Assembly: GCF_028502605.1 (NCBI RefSeq)
Contig: NC_079234.1
Span: 3,472,001-3,536,000 of the forward strand
Source: Trichoderma breve
Taxonomy: Eukaryota > Ascomycota > Sordariomycetes > Hypocreales > Hypocreaceae
Reading direction: 5' to 3'
DNA: 64,000 bases
Of this stretch, positions 22,185-33,206 are shown one piece after another. A program made the translations under genes and the position numbers. Position 1 is the stretch's first letter. Every line of letters starts with the position of its first letter. The notes under the pieces are model-generated. The model was not told the DNA's origin and made no database searches. It saw only the letters and a program-made list of their open reading frames with translations.

Positions 22185-24442
22185 TTACGTTGGCCTAGGG
22201 GCCAATATCTCAGTAGGCGTGGGGATGGTGGTAGAGGTAAGGGAATGTGAACTCGTTTGTACACCAACACAAACATAGACGCCCGCCTGAAGTCCGCCAC
22301 AGTTTGTCTTGATGGCTTGGTTCCAGGCGTAAAAGGAAGCCAGGGGGATGCTCTCACTGCTCGCGATTGCGGCACACTCGTCTCCGGCATGAACACTGTG
22401 AAACTTCTTACAGTTTCTAGCCATTCCACTCTGTATCGGGGTGGGAGTTGTAACGCCAATTGGCAGAGTAGTAACAACTGAAGTAGTTCTAGTTGATGTC
22501 AAGACCCCAACGCAGACGTAAACACTGGCATGGAGCCCTGAGCAATTCGTCTTGATTGCAGGATTCCAAGCGTAAAAGTTGCCCAGCGAAATACTATAGT
22601 TTTGTGCAATATCAGAGCAGCCGTCTGCTATCTGAACTTTATAGAAGTTATCACACGCAGATGTCATTCCGGTCTGCACGGGTGACGGCGTAACAGTTCC
22701 TGTTCCACTGCTTGTTGTCCCCCCTATTGTTGTAGTGTAAGTTTCGTTATTGTCGTCATCATCGTAATACCCTAGAGGTGCACCGCCGCGTTCCGTCGTA
22801 ACACAATAATGTGTACCCACGACAAGTGTCGAGCAATCTCGATTAACCGATGGATTCATGAAATGGAATTGGTCAATTGTAAGACGAAACATTTTCAGGA
22901 TCTTCGCGCAAGAAACGCTTGCCACTGGTGTATACCAATTAGTGCAGTTGGTTACTTGACCACTTGCGCGGGGCCCAGGGGGAATAGTGGGTGTTGACGG
23001 GGCTGGTAAGTACATTGAAAAGGTTAACAGCTCGTATTGGTGTTGCCCATAGTTGTTCGAATAGGTAGACACGAAGACCTCGAGTTTACAGGTACCGTTA
23101 CTTACCAGGTGTGGGAGATACCAAGAGTACGCAATAAGAAATATTTGCGGCAAGCGTGCATGGATAGGTATATCTATCGACAGAAACGCTGGAACCGCTG
23201 GAGACAGTGGTTGGGCTAGCTACCTGTATGCATGATGATTCCTCGGGGGCCGGGGTGCTGAAAGAAGTATCGTTTTTTTCAAGTGATGGATTCCAAAGAA
23301 CAAGCTCCTAAAATCGCAGCTTGTCAGCTAGTCGGCGACACATCGACGAAGGCATGGAGAAGGACGAAACTTAAGGAGGAGAATCAAGCCAACAATTGAT
23401 GCTTTCGAGTCAGTCATACCTCACGGTGATTCCATAAGCCCAAGCCAGATTCCAACAGTCTGCAGCTAGGTTTTCCGTAGTATTTGTGTTATTCATGTAA
23501 ATGTAGCTGTAGCAATTGACAAGAAGTTAGTAATATCCAAATTTGAGTGGATGACGGAAGAGCCGGCGATCTTCTCACTCATAGCAATCTTTCCGCGTAT
23601 TATTCGCGATGGGGATGATAGAATCGTTCACGGGCCAATTCGCTAGAGGATTGTCAATTTTTGGTAGTGAAGTAGTAGGAGTCTGGTTAAAGAGCGGTGC
23701 TGTAGCGCGAGGGCCATGTCCAGGATAGGTGGAAATATATCCGACAGGTTGGACACAGTAATAGTAGCCTAGCTCTAGGTTTGCACAATTGGACCATACT
23801 TCCGAGTTTAAGAAGATGCTGTGAGGTCCGGGGTTAGTCGTATATACTGTTGGGAACACTTGGAAGACGGCATGACGGCTTACAAGTCCTTGAGAGTGAT
23901 ACCAAATTTTGTAGCCAGGAGGGAACAATCGTCTCCATCAGAAATCAGGTAATATTGGGCACAACGAGAAGTCGTCTGGTTTAATGTTGGTGATGGGACA
24001 GAACTGTTGCAGATGTTAATCACGCCATGATTCGCTTTAATTGGTTGGAAGGAAAAGGAATACTTGCGCTGTTGTGGTCGCAATTGCAGTTGCACTGATT
24101 GTGTTACTGGTTATTGAGAATTGGCCTTGAGGGTTACTAAGGCATATGCTTTTATCGATGAAGCTCGCGAGATTCCTGTGGTATTCGATATCCTTGTTTA
24201 GCATCTCTGTCATACGTCATAATATCTGCTCCTATAATAGACACATACGAGCATCCGGGATCAATTCCCGGATTCCAAGAAAGTAGTTGAGCATAGGTGA
24301 TATTATTATGACTGCAGATACCGATGCACGTATCGTTTGAAATGACAGTATACTGCTGGCAATTGCTCCTTAATACTGCTGCCTCGAAAGCCGATACTCC
24401 AGCTAGGGTGAGAAGCCCCAGACTCAGGTGCTGATAATTCAT
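22185..24442 (-). CDS. secreted protein with six LysM modules
   Basis: Seven exons: 24442-24216, 24175-24064, 23975-23884, 23818-23579, 23506-23425, 23307-23106 and 23002-22185, giving about 590 residues. A signal peptide (HLSLGLLTLAGVSAFEA) is followed by LysM-like modules with the WNP/LNS core: LLSWNPGIDPGC, FIFLNSEVWSNC, LVLWNPSLEKN, FHFMNPSVNRDC, FYAWNPAIKTNC and FYAWNQAIKTNC. Each is anchored by cysteine pairs and separated by Ser/Thr/Pro-rich linkers. LysM binds chitin oligomers. Fungal multi-LysM proteins scavenge or shield chitin, or help self-recognition during chitinase action. The divergent neighbour is a subgroup-C-like chitinase. Intron 1 is uncertain (40 or 52 nt; both acceptors keep frame). 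The last two modules are near-duplicates. Confidence 0.82.
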
Positions 24443-25674
24443 TGTAGCTTCATAGGCTAGAGTCTTCGAGTAGAAGAGGAGAATGATCGATCAGGCAAAG
24501 AGAAAGAGACAGAGAGACATTACTAGAATGGATAATAGACCAGGGCCAATTTAACAGAGAGAAAGACAAGAACATGGATGAGATATTTACAGCGCTCAAT
24601 CCTTTGATTCTATTACTTCAAGCACGATTGACTTGACCGCCAAATCTACGCGGATTGTTTGTAGAAAGCTGATATCCACTCCCTGATCCATCAAGCCTTG
24701 ACTCCATTGACTAGTATTGGCGGAGATCTCTCTCCCTCCCCCCCTTTCTCTTAAGTTTTTTCTTTCCAAGCTGAGATCAAAATATCGGTGAGCGCAGGAT
24801 TCATTTCTGTTTGTGTCGTACACACCTGAAAATAGGTCAGCATCGGACACATTCTCTCGGTCGCTGTTGGCTGAGATGTCCTGGAGATGTGGGACTGACG
24901 GAAACGCACAGAGTGGTGGGGAAACCTACATATGTAGTCAAAATCCTCCCCAAACATGTTAAGGTTATTATTATAGTTAGTTAGGTATATATACCTTTGT
25001 ACTGAGTACGTTTCACACGTTTGCTAACCACGCTTGTCTGTATTAATTGCCCATTAAATACACACCGTATGTCTATTCTATACGAAGACATGCGGTATGG
25101 CCCACTCCATGAAAACTGCATATTCACAACAGCCTAGGAGAAGTACTAATATAGACTTCGCTTTTGCACCTTCTCCCCTGTGTTAGTCCGTCGACACCTT
25201 TGATCAATTCACGGCTTCAGACTCTTAGTTCCACTAATAGTGCTAATATATCATTCTCCCCTAAGAAAAAATATCTTCGTCTCATTCCTCATTAGGCTGT
25301 CTACTTCAGGGCTGAATGACCGTAGGTATTACTGTGGGATAACTACGGGCTCGATTATAGAAAACAAGAGTCTCGCGCCGCCAGATGTCGGTTATGTTAA
25401 ATACAACTACGAAACAAAATAAGGATTCACATGTAAACCAGACCTGTGCTGATGTTAATAAGGAGAAGACCTTTTTGGGGTGGCACAAACATCTATGCAG
25501 CTTTCCTATCTCCGAGTCATGAGAGGCTCAGTTGCCGTCGTACGAGGGCATTTTTGGGCACCGTCTATTTAATTCAATTTGTCTGTTTAGGCAGGAGTCA
25601 AAGTACTTATTGCTGTTGCTAATGCCTCTTGTTTCTACCTATCTTCAACCTTGAGAGATTTTCGCTTTGCCATT
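24443..25674. promoter_or_regulatory. shared divergent region between the LysM and chitinase genes
   Basis: 1.23 kb between divergent start codons must hold both promoters. It includes GA-rich sequence near 24470-24570. Short open frames here have no recognisable content. Confidence 0.5.
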
Positions 25675-28600
25675 ATGGTGTCACTAAGGCAGCAGCTATC
25701 ATGGCTCTTTGCCGGCCTTCTACTTACAGTTCTGTCCTCTAACATTCCCATTGTACTGAAACCCGTCACAGCATCTCCTCACCATCACCATCACTACCAA
25801 CATCATATTCGTCGCGTAGAAGCCAACAAATTCTCGGTGACAGCCAATCCCCAATCATCACCTCATCTCTTTGCAGATCTAGAAACAAAGACGGACACGC
25901 TAAACGCTCCTGGCCAGGGCGATTTCACATGTGGCCCTGATAAGCCATGTTTCAACAACGCCTGCTGTGGTGACAGCGGCTGGTGTGGCTATGGTCCAAC
26001 ATACTGTGGCAAAGGCTGTCAATCCAACTGCGATGCTGTTGCTGAATGTGGCATATATGCTAAAACTGTTGGCGCTGTTTGTCCTCTCAATGTCTGTTGC
26101 TATGAATTTGGCTTCTGTGGGACTACTGCAAACTTCTGCTCCAACGGGTGTCAGTCTAATTGTGTACAACCTAAGCCCTCAGGCACACCAGGCAACACCC
26201 AAAAGAGGACGGTTGGCTACTGGGAAGCATGTAACTCACAGCACACATGCGGAAACATGGACGTTGGAGAGATTCCCGTTACATATCTCACTCATCTAAA
26301 TGTTGCTTTTGGATACATTTCCCAGGACTTGAAAATCACTAACATGGACGGTGTAGCATCTGACATTTACAGAAATGTAGGCAATTTAAAGGCTCAAAAT
26401 CCCAGTCTAAAGATTATCATCTCGCTAGGAGGCTGGTCATTCAGCGATCCTGGTCCCTGGCGCAGCGTTTTCCCTACGATGGCCGCTTCATCGGGTAATA
26501 GCTCCACGTTTATTCAGAACCTATTGGGATTCTTGTCTGAATATGGATATGATGGAGTTGGTAAGCTACAAAAAAAAAACGGAACCTAAGAGACTTGCAA
26601 TTTGTTACTGGAGTGCTAATCATTTATGATAGATTTTGGTAAGTATTGGGCTTACATGGATCGCAGCAAAGCAATCTCTTCCGCGTGGTTTGCGATTCAC
26701 CCCTAAGTATTGCCCAACGGGTCAACGGACAATTTGAATGACCAGTTTCGGACCTTTTGCCTTCAAATAGCAGCTAAAAAGTGAACCATAGAGAATGCTA
26801 ATTCCATTTATAGATTGGGAATACCCCGGCGCGGATGATCGCGGTGGCAGCGACGCGGATGCTGCCAACTATGTTGCCTTGCTTAAAGACTTAAGAGAAA
26901 CCATCAATACTAGCGGGAAGGATTACATTATAACCTTTACTGCTCCGACATCATTCTGGTACCTACGGCACTTTGATATCAAAGGCATGGCAGCCTATGC
27001 TGATTGGATTAATCTCATGTCTTATGATCTTCATGGAATATGGGATAGCAAAAACCCGATTGGAAGTCAAGTCCTTGCACACACCAACCTTACGGAATTT
27101 GACCTCGCTTTAGACTTGGTGAGTCTGATGTATCTGCTAAGTCATATAATGGCTTTTATCAACCACTGTGCTGACGGTGATGCGACTACACACAGTTTTG
27201 GCGAGCAGGGGTCGAGCCTTCTAGCATTGTCCTGGGCTTAGCATTTTATGGCCGGACGTTTAATCTCAAATCTGCATCTTGCTGGAAACTAGGCTGCCCC
27301 TTCAGCGGCCCTGGAGATGCGGGCCAGTGTACTGGCACCGCGGGCATCTTGTCATACAGAGGTTCGTGTATCTTGAGGCCTTTAGGCAGTGACAGCATTT
27401 CAGAGAGAATTCCGACATCAGCAATCGCAGAGGTCCAATCTATCCTTGATCAAACTGGCGCTACCTCATACTTGGATAAGGACGCAGCCGTCAGGTATAT
27501 GACATATGGCAACGACAGTTGGGTTTCGTGAGTCCTTACCCTTCTACGAGGTATCTCGGCCACAACAAATCCAAGGACGAGCTGACACGAATAATGCAAG
27601 ATATGACGATGAGACTACATTCCAAGCCAAGATTGAATATGCCAATAAACTTGGCCTCTCAGGACTCTTGATATGGGCCCTCGATCTTGATAGCAGCGGG
27701 CTCGATGCGCTCAGGGCTGTCTCAGGCCCTATTAGCCCCACTGGAATTGACAGCTCATACTCGCTTGTTGATCTCAAGAATTTGTTTCCAACAGAAGACC
27801 TCCCTCTCTCAGACACCAAGCCAGCATTTGGCTTTGTTCCATTCGGCAGCAGTGGTTCTTTAGCTGACCCCAGCCCTGGTTCTGGCCCATTCGGCTTTCT
27901 CTTAATTGCAGGTGACTCGCATGTTGTCACAAACTTAAGGAAGAGAGACGGCAATCCCGAGCCCATGGTATTTCTTGATTGCCCTTCCAGGGTTAAAGAC
28001 CAACCGAAAGATGAAGCACAAAAGGCTAGAGTAACATACCTAAGTGATGATTTGAAAGAGTGTTTTCGTGTCTTGGAACGCGGGGTTGAAGGAACTATTG
28101 TCGAGATGCCAGACAATGTCAGTCATGTTCTCCATATCACCTTTCTTTAATCATCGCTACCTATTAATCAGAGTCTACTACAGTGCGCTCCGAATTCGTT
28201 CGCTAGAGCCATTTCTCTGGAAATTTCAGCTGGTTGGCCACCATATACCTTGTTAGTTAATGTTTTCAAGTACGACTAATCGATGTAATAGATCAGTCAA
28301 TCCCTTCCAGTGTAGGAGGCAGGATTCCCACCTCCCCGGTCTATGACTTTTCTTTCGACTTTAATCTCGGCCTAATGAGAAGAGACACGAATAATACAAG
28401 CATTCGAGTGGATTACTCCAACGTTAAAGGCTACTGGGACCATCTTGTTGATACACCAGGTATCCAAAGCCGCGACATAGACGGTCTAAAGTCTCGATTT
28501 TTTGCTCCCACTACCGTTGATTGGAACTCGGTGTTTGAAAAAGAACATTTTGATTGGTCTCCTAGCGATGCTACAAAAATCAAGGACGATTTGAATACCA

Positions 28601-31387
28601 TTCTCTTCTGGCAAACTGCAGGAGACTGTGATATCAATGGCACAAGCTTCGGCGAAGGCTTCGGCGCCTTTGTTCAGGGCACTATAGACGCAAAGTTTTG
28701 GTTTGGATTTTCCATGATCGTACGACCCTTATTTCTCAACAGTTTCTTATTGATATGGCATTCTCAACAAGAAGAAGTAGCTAACCAGAATACAAATAGG
28801 CGACTTTAAAAAACGCTAAACTTGATGTCGATCAGGCCCATGGTTTTCTTAAAGCAACTGGCCAGACAGACCTGACCTATGGCATTGGAGGCGTTGGAGA
28901 TATTGATATATCTAAAGCTCGCATGGGCAATCCAGCCTTAAGTCAGGAAGACGTTTTTAATCTCAAAGGCCACACTATTAGTACCGCAACCTCCGGAGGA
29001 ATTATATCTTTCAACCCATATTATAAGGTCAAATACGAGATGGCTACACTAAATGGATCGAGCGGTCATGACTTTTCAAGCAGTACGGTCACATTTGATG
29101 GACGAATGACCACGCGCATTATTACCGACCTTGGCGATTTCCAAGCTAACTTTCCCTCTCAATCGAATCCCTTTCAAGAGATCGATGACGATAAACGTCA
29201 GAAGAATAAACTTTCCATTCCTCAGGATGACGTCCTCTATGGTACTTCATCCTATGGTGGACAAATTGCCATTGGTACAGTCCTCACCTTTGGGCTAGAG
29301 ATGAAATTCCTCATATTTGGAGATCTGTTTAAACGGGTACTTGGCACGCCCAAGGTAAGTACACTCGATTCTTCACATCTATTAGACGTACTGACTGATG
29401 ATAGCTAGAACTTGCATACAATACTATGGAACTCTTTACATTCTCTCAGGGGAAAGAAGAGAATTCTGGGAGCGTGTGTACTGACTACGACGTGACGTGA
29501 GTTCGCAATACGTTGAATATGCGGGATCAATGAGTTCTCGATTGACTAACATACACGTGAACAGTACCAGTATCTACCAAGTAGTTGACAAAGCGTAAGT
29601 ACCAACTAGAGCCATTCCGATAGGTTAATTCTAGTCTATCTAAGGGATATGGCAGGGTTATTCTTTCTTTCACTTCTCACTTTGGACATTCGTGCATTGC
29701 TTATATGTAATAATGGATCTAAAGACTGACTCGTGCAACTTTGAACAGTGAATCTCTTGGCTGGGACGACATCCCTAGCGATGCAATGGCAGAACTCATC
29801 TATGACCGAGTAAGATTCCCTACATACGATTGTTTTATTTATCATGCTAATTCTAGTTCTAAGCAAAAACCTAGCGGGGAGTATAAGTGTTATCCAGGTA
29901 TAAATAAGTCTCTGGAGAAGAGAGAAAGATTATTCCATCAAAATGCCTCTAGATCAACCACAAAGCCAACATATGGTGGCATAATTACCTCTACCAATGA
30001 TCGCACAAAGAATAATGCCCAAGCTGAGTCTAGTAAGAATGCCCTTCACTCTCGACAGATAGGCTCAATGGGTGATTGGGGCTACGGGGGGGACGCAATC
30101 ATTAATCCAAATCTCTATTTTGGTGAAAATCGGGGCCATCTTACATTTGGCGACTCCTATCGCAAGACCAAGTTCCCGTGCACGGATGGCATGTCGTGCA
30201 GTTCCGATGACGAAGAAGGGAACTGGTGCTGTGGATGTGTTTCGATGGACTATCGCTATGGTTTTTCCGATATGCCACCCTGCTCTATTTGTGAGCCGCA
30301 CCCGGACCCGTGGCTGGATTCACCGTTCATTTTTAAAAGAGATGACCAGGACATTGCAAACAATTTCTCTCAAATCGAAAAACAAAAACCCAATGTGGCG
30401 ACAATGGGTTCTAAGGAGTTTACGGTTTGCGACATGACATACTGGCCCCTCCAGCCGTACAAATATCCTTCTTTCCCTAACCAAGCGTCCTTTCCTTGGG
30501 ATGGCATTCAGAATGGCAAATGGGATACGGTATCCAAGTATTGGGGCAACACATCGGCCTCTTGCACAAACTGGAATGCGGGCAAAGTCATGCCAGCAGA
30601 TACCACGTATATCCCTGATGGGTTCGGAGGATCTAAGCCTGTGAGACCACAGTACGAAAGTAAGTATCCATGGCCCATTTTCTCTTTTCTACTGGAGTAT
30701 ATAATGCAACAGGACTAATAGAAAGCAACGAGTAGCCGAACACCCGTTTGAAGGCCAGCTTATTCCCGATTTTTTTAACTTTTGGTTGACGAAGGGGAAA
30801 TTGAACGATATCGATCCAACAGTACACTACTCCCCACCATTGGCTGACTGCATTTTTATTGATGATTTCATCAATAATAAGGATTTGTTCCCAATTAAAA
30901 CCTCAAATGGACTGCGGAGACCTTATGATGCCGCGCTTCCGGAAATTCTCTTATCTGAACTCGGTTGCTCAGATCACTTGGACAGACTGTCAATCTTTCT
31001 CGCAAGACCTAATCACAGGAAAGGCAGTGTAAGTCTCATATTCGCTATTTTTTTATTGGCAGACGTGGCCAAGCAGTATCCTGAGCTTTTACGATCCTGC
31101 TTTGGTGTGTACTGACGGATAGTAGGTATTCCAGGGAACTAAAGTAGTAGACATGACCAAATTCAAACAACAGACTGCAGAAGAACAGCTCCTGGTAGCT
31201 AAGGAAGTTGGTAAGGCTTACAATATTCTTTGTAGCGGTTCTGAATTTGAGAATAATGAACTAACTACTTCCCTTTGTCATCATTATAGGCCTAGTCTTC
31301 ACCTACCTCAATACTCCAGAAATCTGGGACATGTTTTGTGCTTCATACGAGGCTATGTATCAACATATGGGCTTCTATGACAGTTAG
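25675..31387 (+). CDS. killer-toxin-like (subgroup C) GH18 chitinase with two CBM18 modules; ends at an in-frame TAG
   Basis: Fifteen exons: 25675-26560, 26633-26638, 26814-27118, 27196-27361, 27404-27527, 27601-28117, 28184-28232, 28292-28719, 28800-29354, 29405-29496, 29565-29594, 29749-30659, 30733-31028, 31126-31210 and 31290-31387. Phases agree throughout and give 1515 residues. A signal peptide and His-rich propeptide are followed by two chitin-binding type-1 modules (about 82-160; CCGDSGWCGYGPTYC, CCYEFGFCGTTANFC). The GH18 barrel has IISLGGWSFSD and the catalytic DGVDFDWEYPG. A long C-terminal region of unknown fold follows, as in yeast killer-toxin alpha-subunit-like chitinases. It would be secreted and hydrolyse chitin; a role in wall turnover or fungal antagonism is family-level inference. 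Oddities: a 6-nt exon, donors GTTCGT and GTTGGC, and the stop at 31385 followed by coding-like sequence. Confidence 0.82.
26633..26638 (+). other. 6-nt microexon in the GH18 active-site motif
   Basis: Six bases (attttg) lie between a consensus acceptor (tatgatag) and a consensus donor (gtaagt). Including them gives DGVDFDWEYPG, the exact DxxDxDxE motif. Skipping them keeps frame but deletes two residues of that motif. Confidence 0.8.
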
Positions 31388-31699
31388 TACTCGGTCAATG
31401 GTCCAGGTATCGTAATAAGCTTTCAGGCTGAATGGAAGAAGTTTATTCGCACCGCTCTAGATGCAGCTGTGACCCGCGCGCGGACTGCGTTCGATAACAT
31501 GTATCAGCAGCAGTATGTTTGCTCTCACGTCCCTAAACGCCAAATTAGGTGGCTAATGAGTTTTTGTACAAATTATAGCAAATATACACAGCCTGCTTCC
31601 CCATTATGGCATGCATGGTGGTCCAACAATTTTTGGAATCGGCGTTTAATTAAGCTGGATAGAGTGTGCACTCACTTGGATAAAACTAAAATCGTTTGA
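31388..31699 (+). pseudogene. apparent C-terminal remnant of the chitinase beyond the in-frame stop
   Basis: The frame of exon 15 stays open after TAG 31385-31387 for about 100 codons and still looks like family sequence (EWKKFIRTALDAAVTRA, TAFDNMYQQQY, PLWHAWWSNNFWNRR). No intron of plausible length skips the stop: the only frame-keeping option is about 26 nt. Either the protein is truncated or the stop is an allele-specific or assembly error. Confidence 0.55.
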
Positions 31700-32492
31700 T
31701 CACAATCGACTTTACTTGAAGAGTGGACCATTTTTGAAGCCTGGTATATAATATACTTATTATCAGTCAATTATCTTCATAAAGCTTCTTATAATCACTA
31801 CTTCAGGGGTCTTCAAGTGACATTCTTAGATGTTTGCGGAATGCAACATCAGGCCGGAAGTAAGTGAAAAACCTGGTCAGACGCCTTTGCGAAAGTTTGG
31901 AAGATCCTGTAGACCTACAGAAGAAGACCAAAAGGATTATACAGCCTCTATTCTACGATTTTCAACTGAACACGTTTCATATATGGGAGGTAGGCGAGTC
32001 ACTGGAATTCCTTTTGCTAGCGCCATGACAGAAAGTATTGTATTGGCTCTGCAAGCGAAGACTATAAATCCTGCGGCATCAAAACTAAGTTGAAAGAGGC
32101 AAAGAGATCTTATATACCACTAAACGCAACAAGAGGATTAATTTGCCTTCACTAGTCTATCCGCATCGTTCAAGCGTCGTTTATACATACCACAATCAGT
32201 ATTCGCATTGTGCGCCAGTTTATAGAGAACATTCATATCGCGTAGTCTTATTGGCACACTGTATGCTATGGAAGTGATCTGCTCTACACATCTGCGAAAT
32301 ATTGTGTTCCATTCCCTTTGCTGATCTTCCTTCAGTTGTGTAAAACTACCCCCTCCTACTTGAAGCAACACACACAGTGGTCTGACGTAAGTTCATATCT
32401 GAACTCCATATCTTAGTAAGTTGTATGAAAAGAAGTGAAGAGCCGTTATAACTTACCCATGGAGTTTCATATCAGATTTTCTGGCGAAAAGC
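31700..32492. other. intergenic region
   Basis: Two short open frames (plus 31830-32093, minus 32138-32371) have no recognisable motif. The interval lies between the chitinase 3' end and the precursor 3' end. Confidence 0.5.
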
Positions 32493-33206
32493 TTACTGGT
32501 CGTACTCGCCGTAGTTCTTAGTCCAAGGGATGTTGCAGCGCTTGGTAACAGTTCCGTCGGCTTCAGTGACGGCACTGCACTCAGTACGCTCCTTAACATC
32601 ACGCTTCTCGTCGTATTCGCCGTAGTTCTTGGTCCAAGGGATGTTACAACGCTTAGTGACAGTTCCGTCGGCTTCGGTAACTGCACTGCACTCGGTGCGC
32701 TTCTCGACGTCACGCTTCTCGTCATACTCGCCATAGTTCTTGGTCCAAGGGATGTTGCAACGCTTGGTGACGGTTCCATCAGCAGCAGTAACGACGCTGC
32801 ATTCGGTGCGCTCCTTGACGTCACGCTTCTCATCGTACTCGCCATAGTTCTTAGTCCATGGGATGTTGCAGCGCTTGGTGACAGTTCCGTCAGCGGCAGT
32901 AACTACGCTGCATTCGGTGCGCTCCTTAACATCACGCTTCTCGTCATACTCTCCGTAGTTCTTGGTCCAAGGGATGTTGCAACGCTTAGTGACAGTACCG
33001 TCGGCTTCGGTTACTGCGCTGCACTCAGTGCGCTCCTCGAGGTCGCGCTTCTCATCGTACTCTCCGTAATTCTTAGTCCAAGGGATGTTGTAACGCTTGG
33101 TAACAGTTCCATCGGCAGCAGTAACTGCGCTGCACTCAGTAGGCGTGGGTGCTGCCAGGCTGAGAGCAGAGAGAGACAAAACGACGAGAGATGAGCTGAA
33201 CTTCAT
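32493..33206 (-). CDS. secreted Kex2-type repeat peptide precursor (candidate dikaritin-like RiPP precursor)
   Basis: Intronless, 237 residues. A signal peptide (MKFSSSLVVLSLSALSLAA) is followed from residue 23 by six tandem copies of a 37-residue unit; the last is cut to 30. Each copy has a spacer (TECSAVTEADGTVT), a KR site, a 14-residue segment and, in copies 1-5, a second KR site plus DVKER-like residues. The segment is YNIPWTKNYGEYDE in copy 1, CNIPWTKNYGEYDE in copies 2-5 and ends in Q in copy 6. Signal peptide plus KR-flanked repeats is the layout of UstA, PhomA and GigA precursors and of other Kex2-processed secreted peptides. Seven UstYa-like genes downstream favour a RiPP role. A structural or repellent-type peptide is the main alternative. 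Confidence 0.8.
   Translation of the reverse strand: MKFSSSLVVLSLSALSLAAPTPTECSAVTAADGTVTKRYNIPWTKNYGEYDEKRDLEERTECSAVTEADGTVTKRCNIPWTKNYGEYDEKRDVKERTECSVVTAADGTVTKRCNIPWTKNYGEYDEKRDVKERTECSVVTAADGTVTKRCNIPWTKNYGEYDEKRDVEKRTECSAVTEADGTVTKRCNIPWTKNYGEYDEKRDVKERTECSAVTEADGTVTKRCNIPWTKNYGEYDQ
32496..33140 (-). repeat. six tandem 111-bp coding repeats
   Basis: The unit is 37 codons. Copies differ mostly at third positions (for example tac/tat, ctc/ttg-type changes on the antisense) while the KR-flanked segment stays nearly fixed. Copies 3 and 4 share SVVTAADG, whereas 2, 5 and 6 share SAVTEADG, suggesting duplication or gene conversion within the array. Confidence 0.9.

Noticed and set aside
32493..33206. 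Repeat precursor as a mating pheromone gene
   Set aside because: The repeats do not look like known alpha-type or CaaX pheromone units, and the UstYa-like neighbours favour a RiPP precursor. A Kex2-processed repellent-type peptide remains an alternative.
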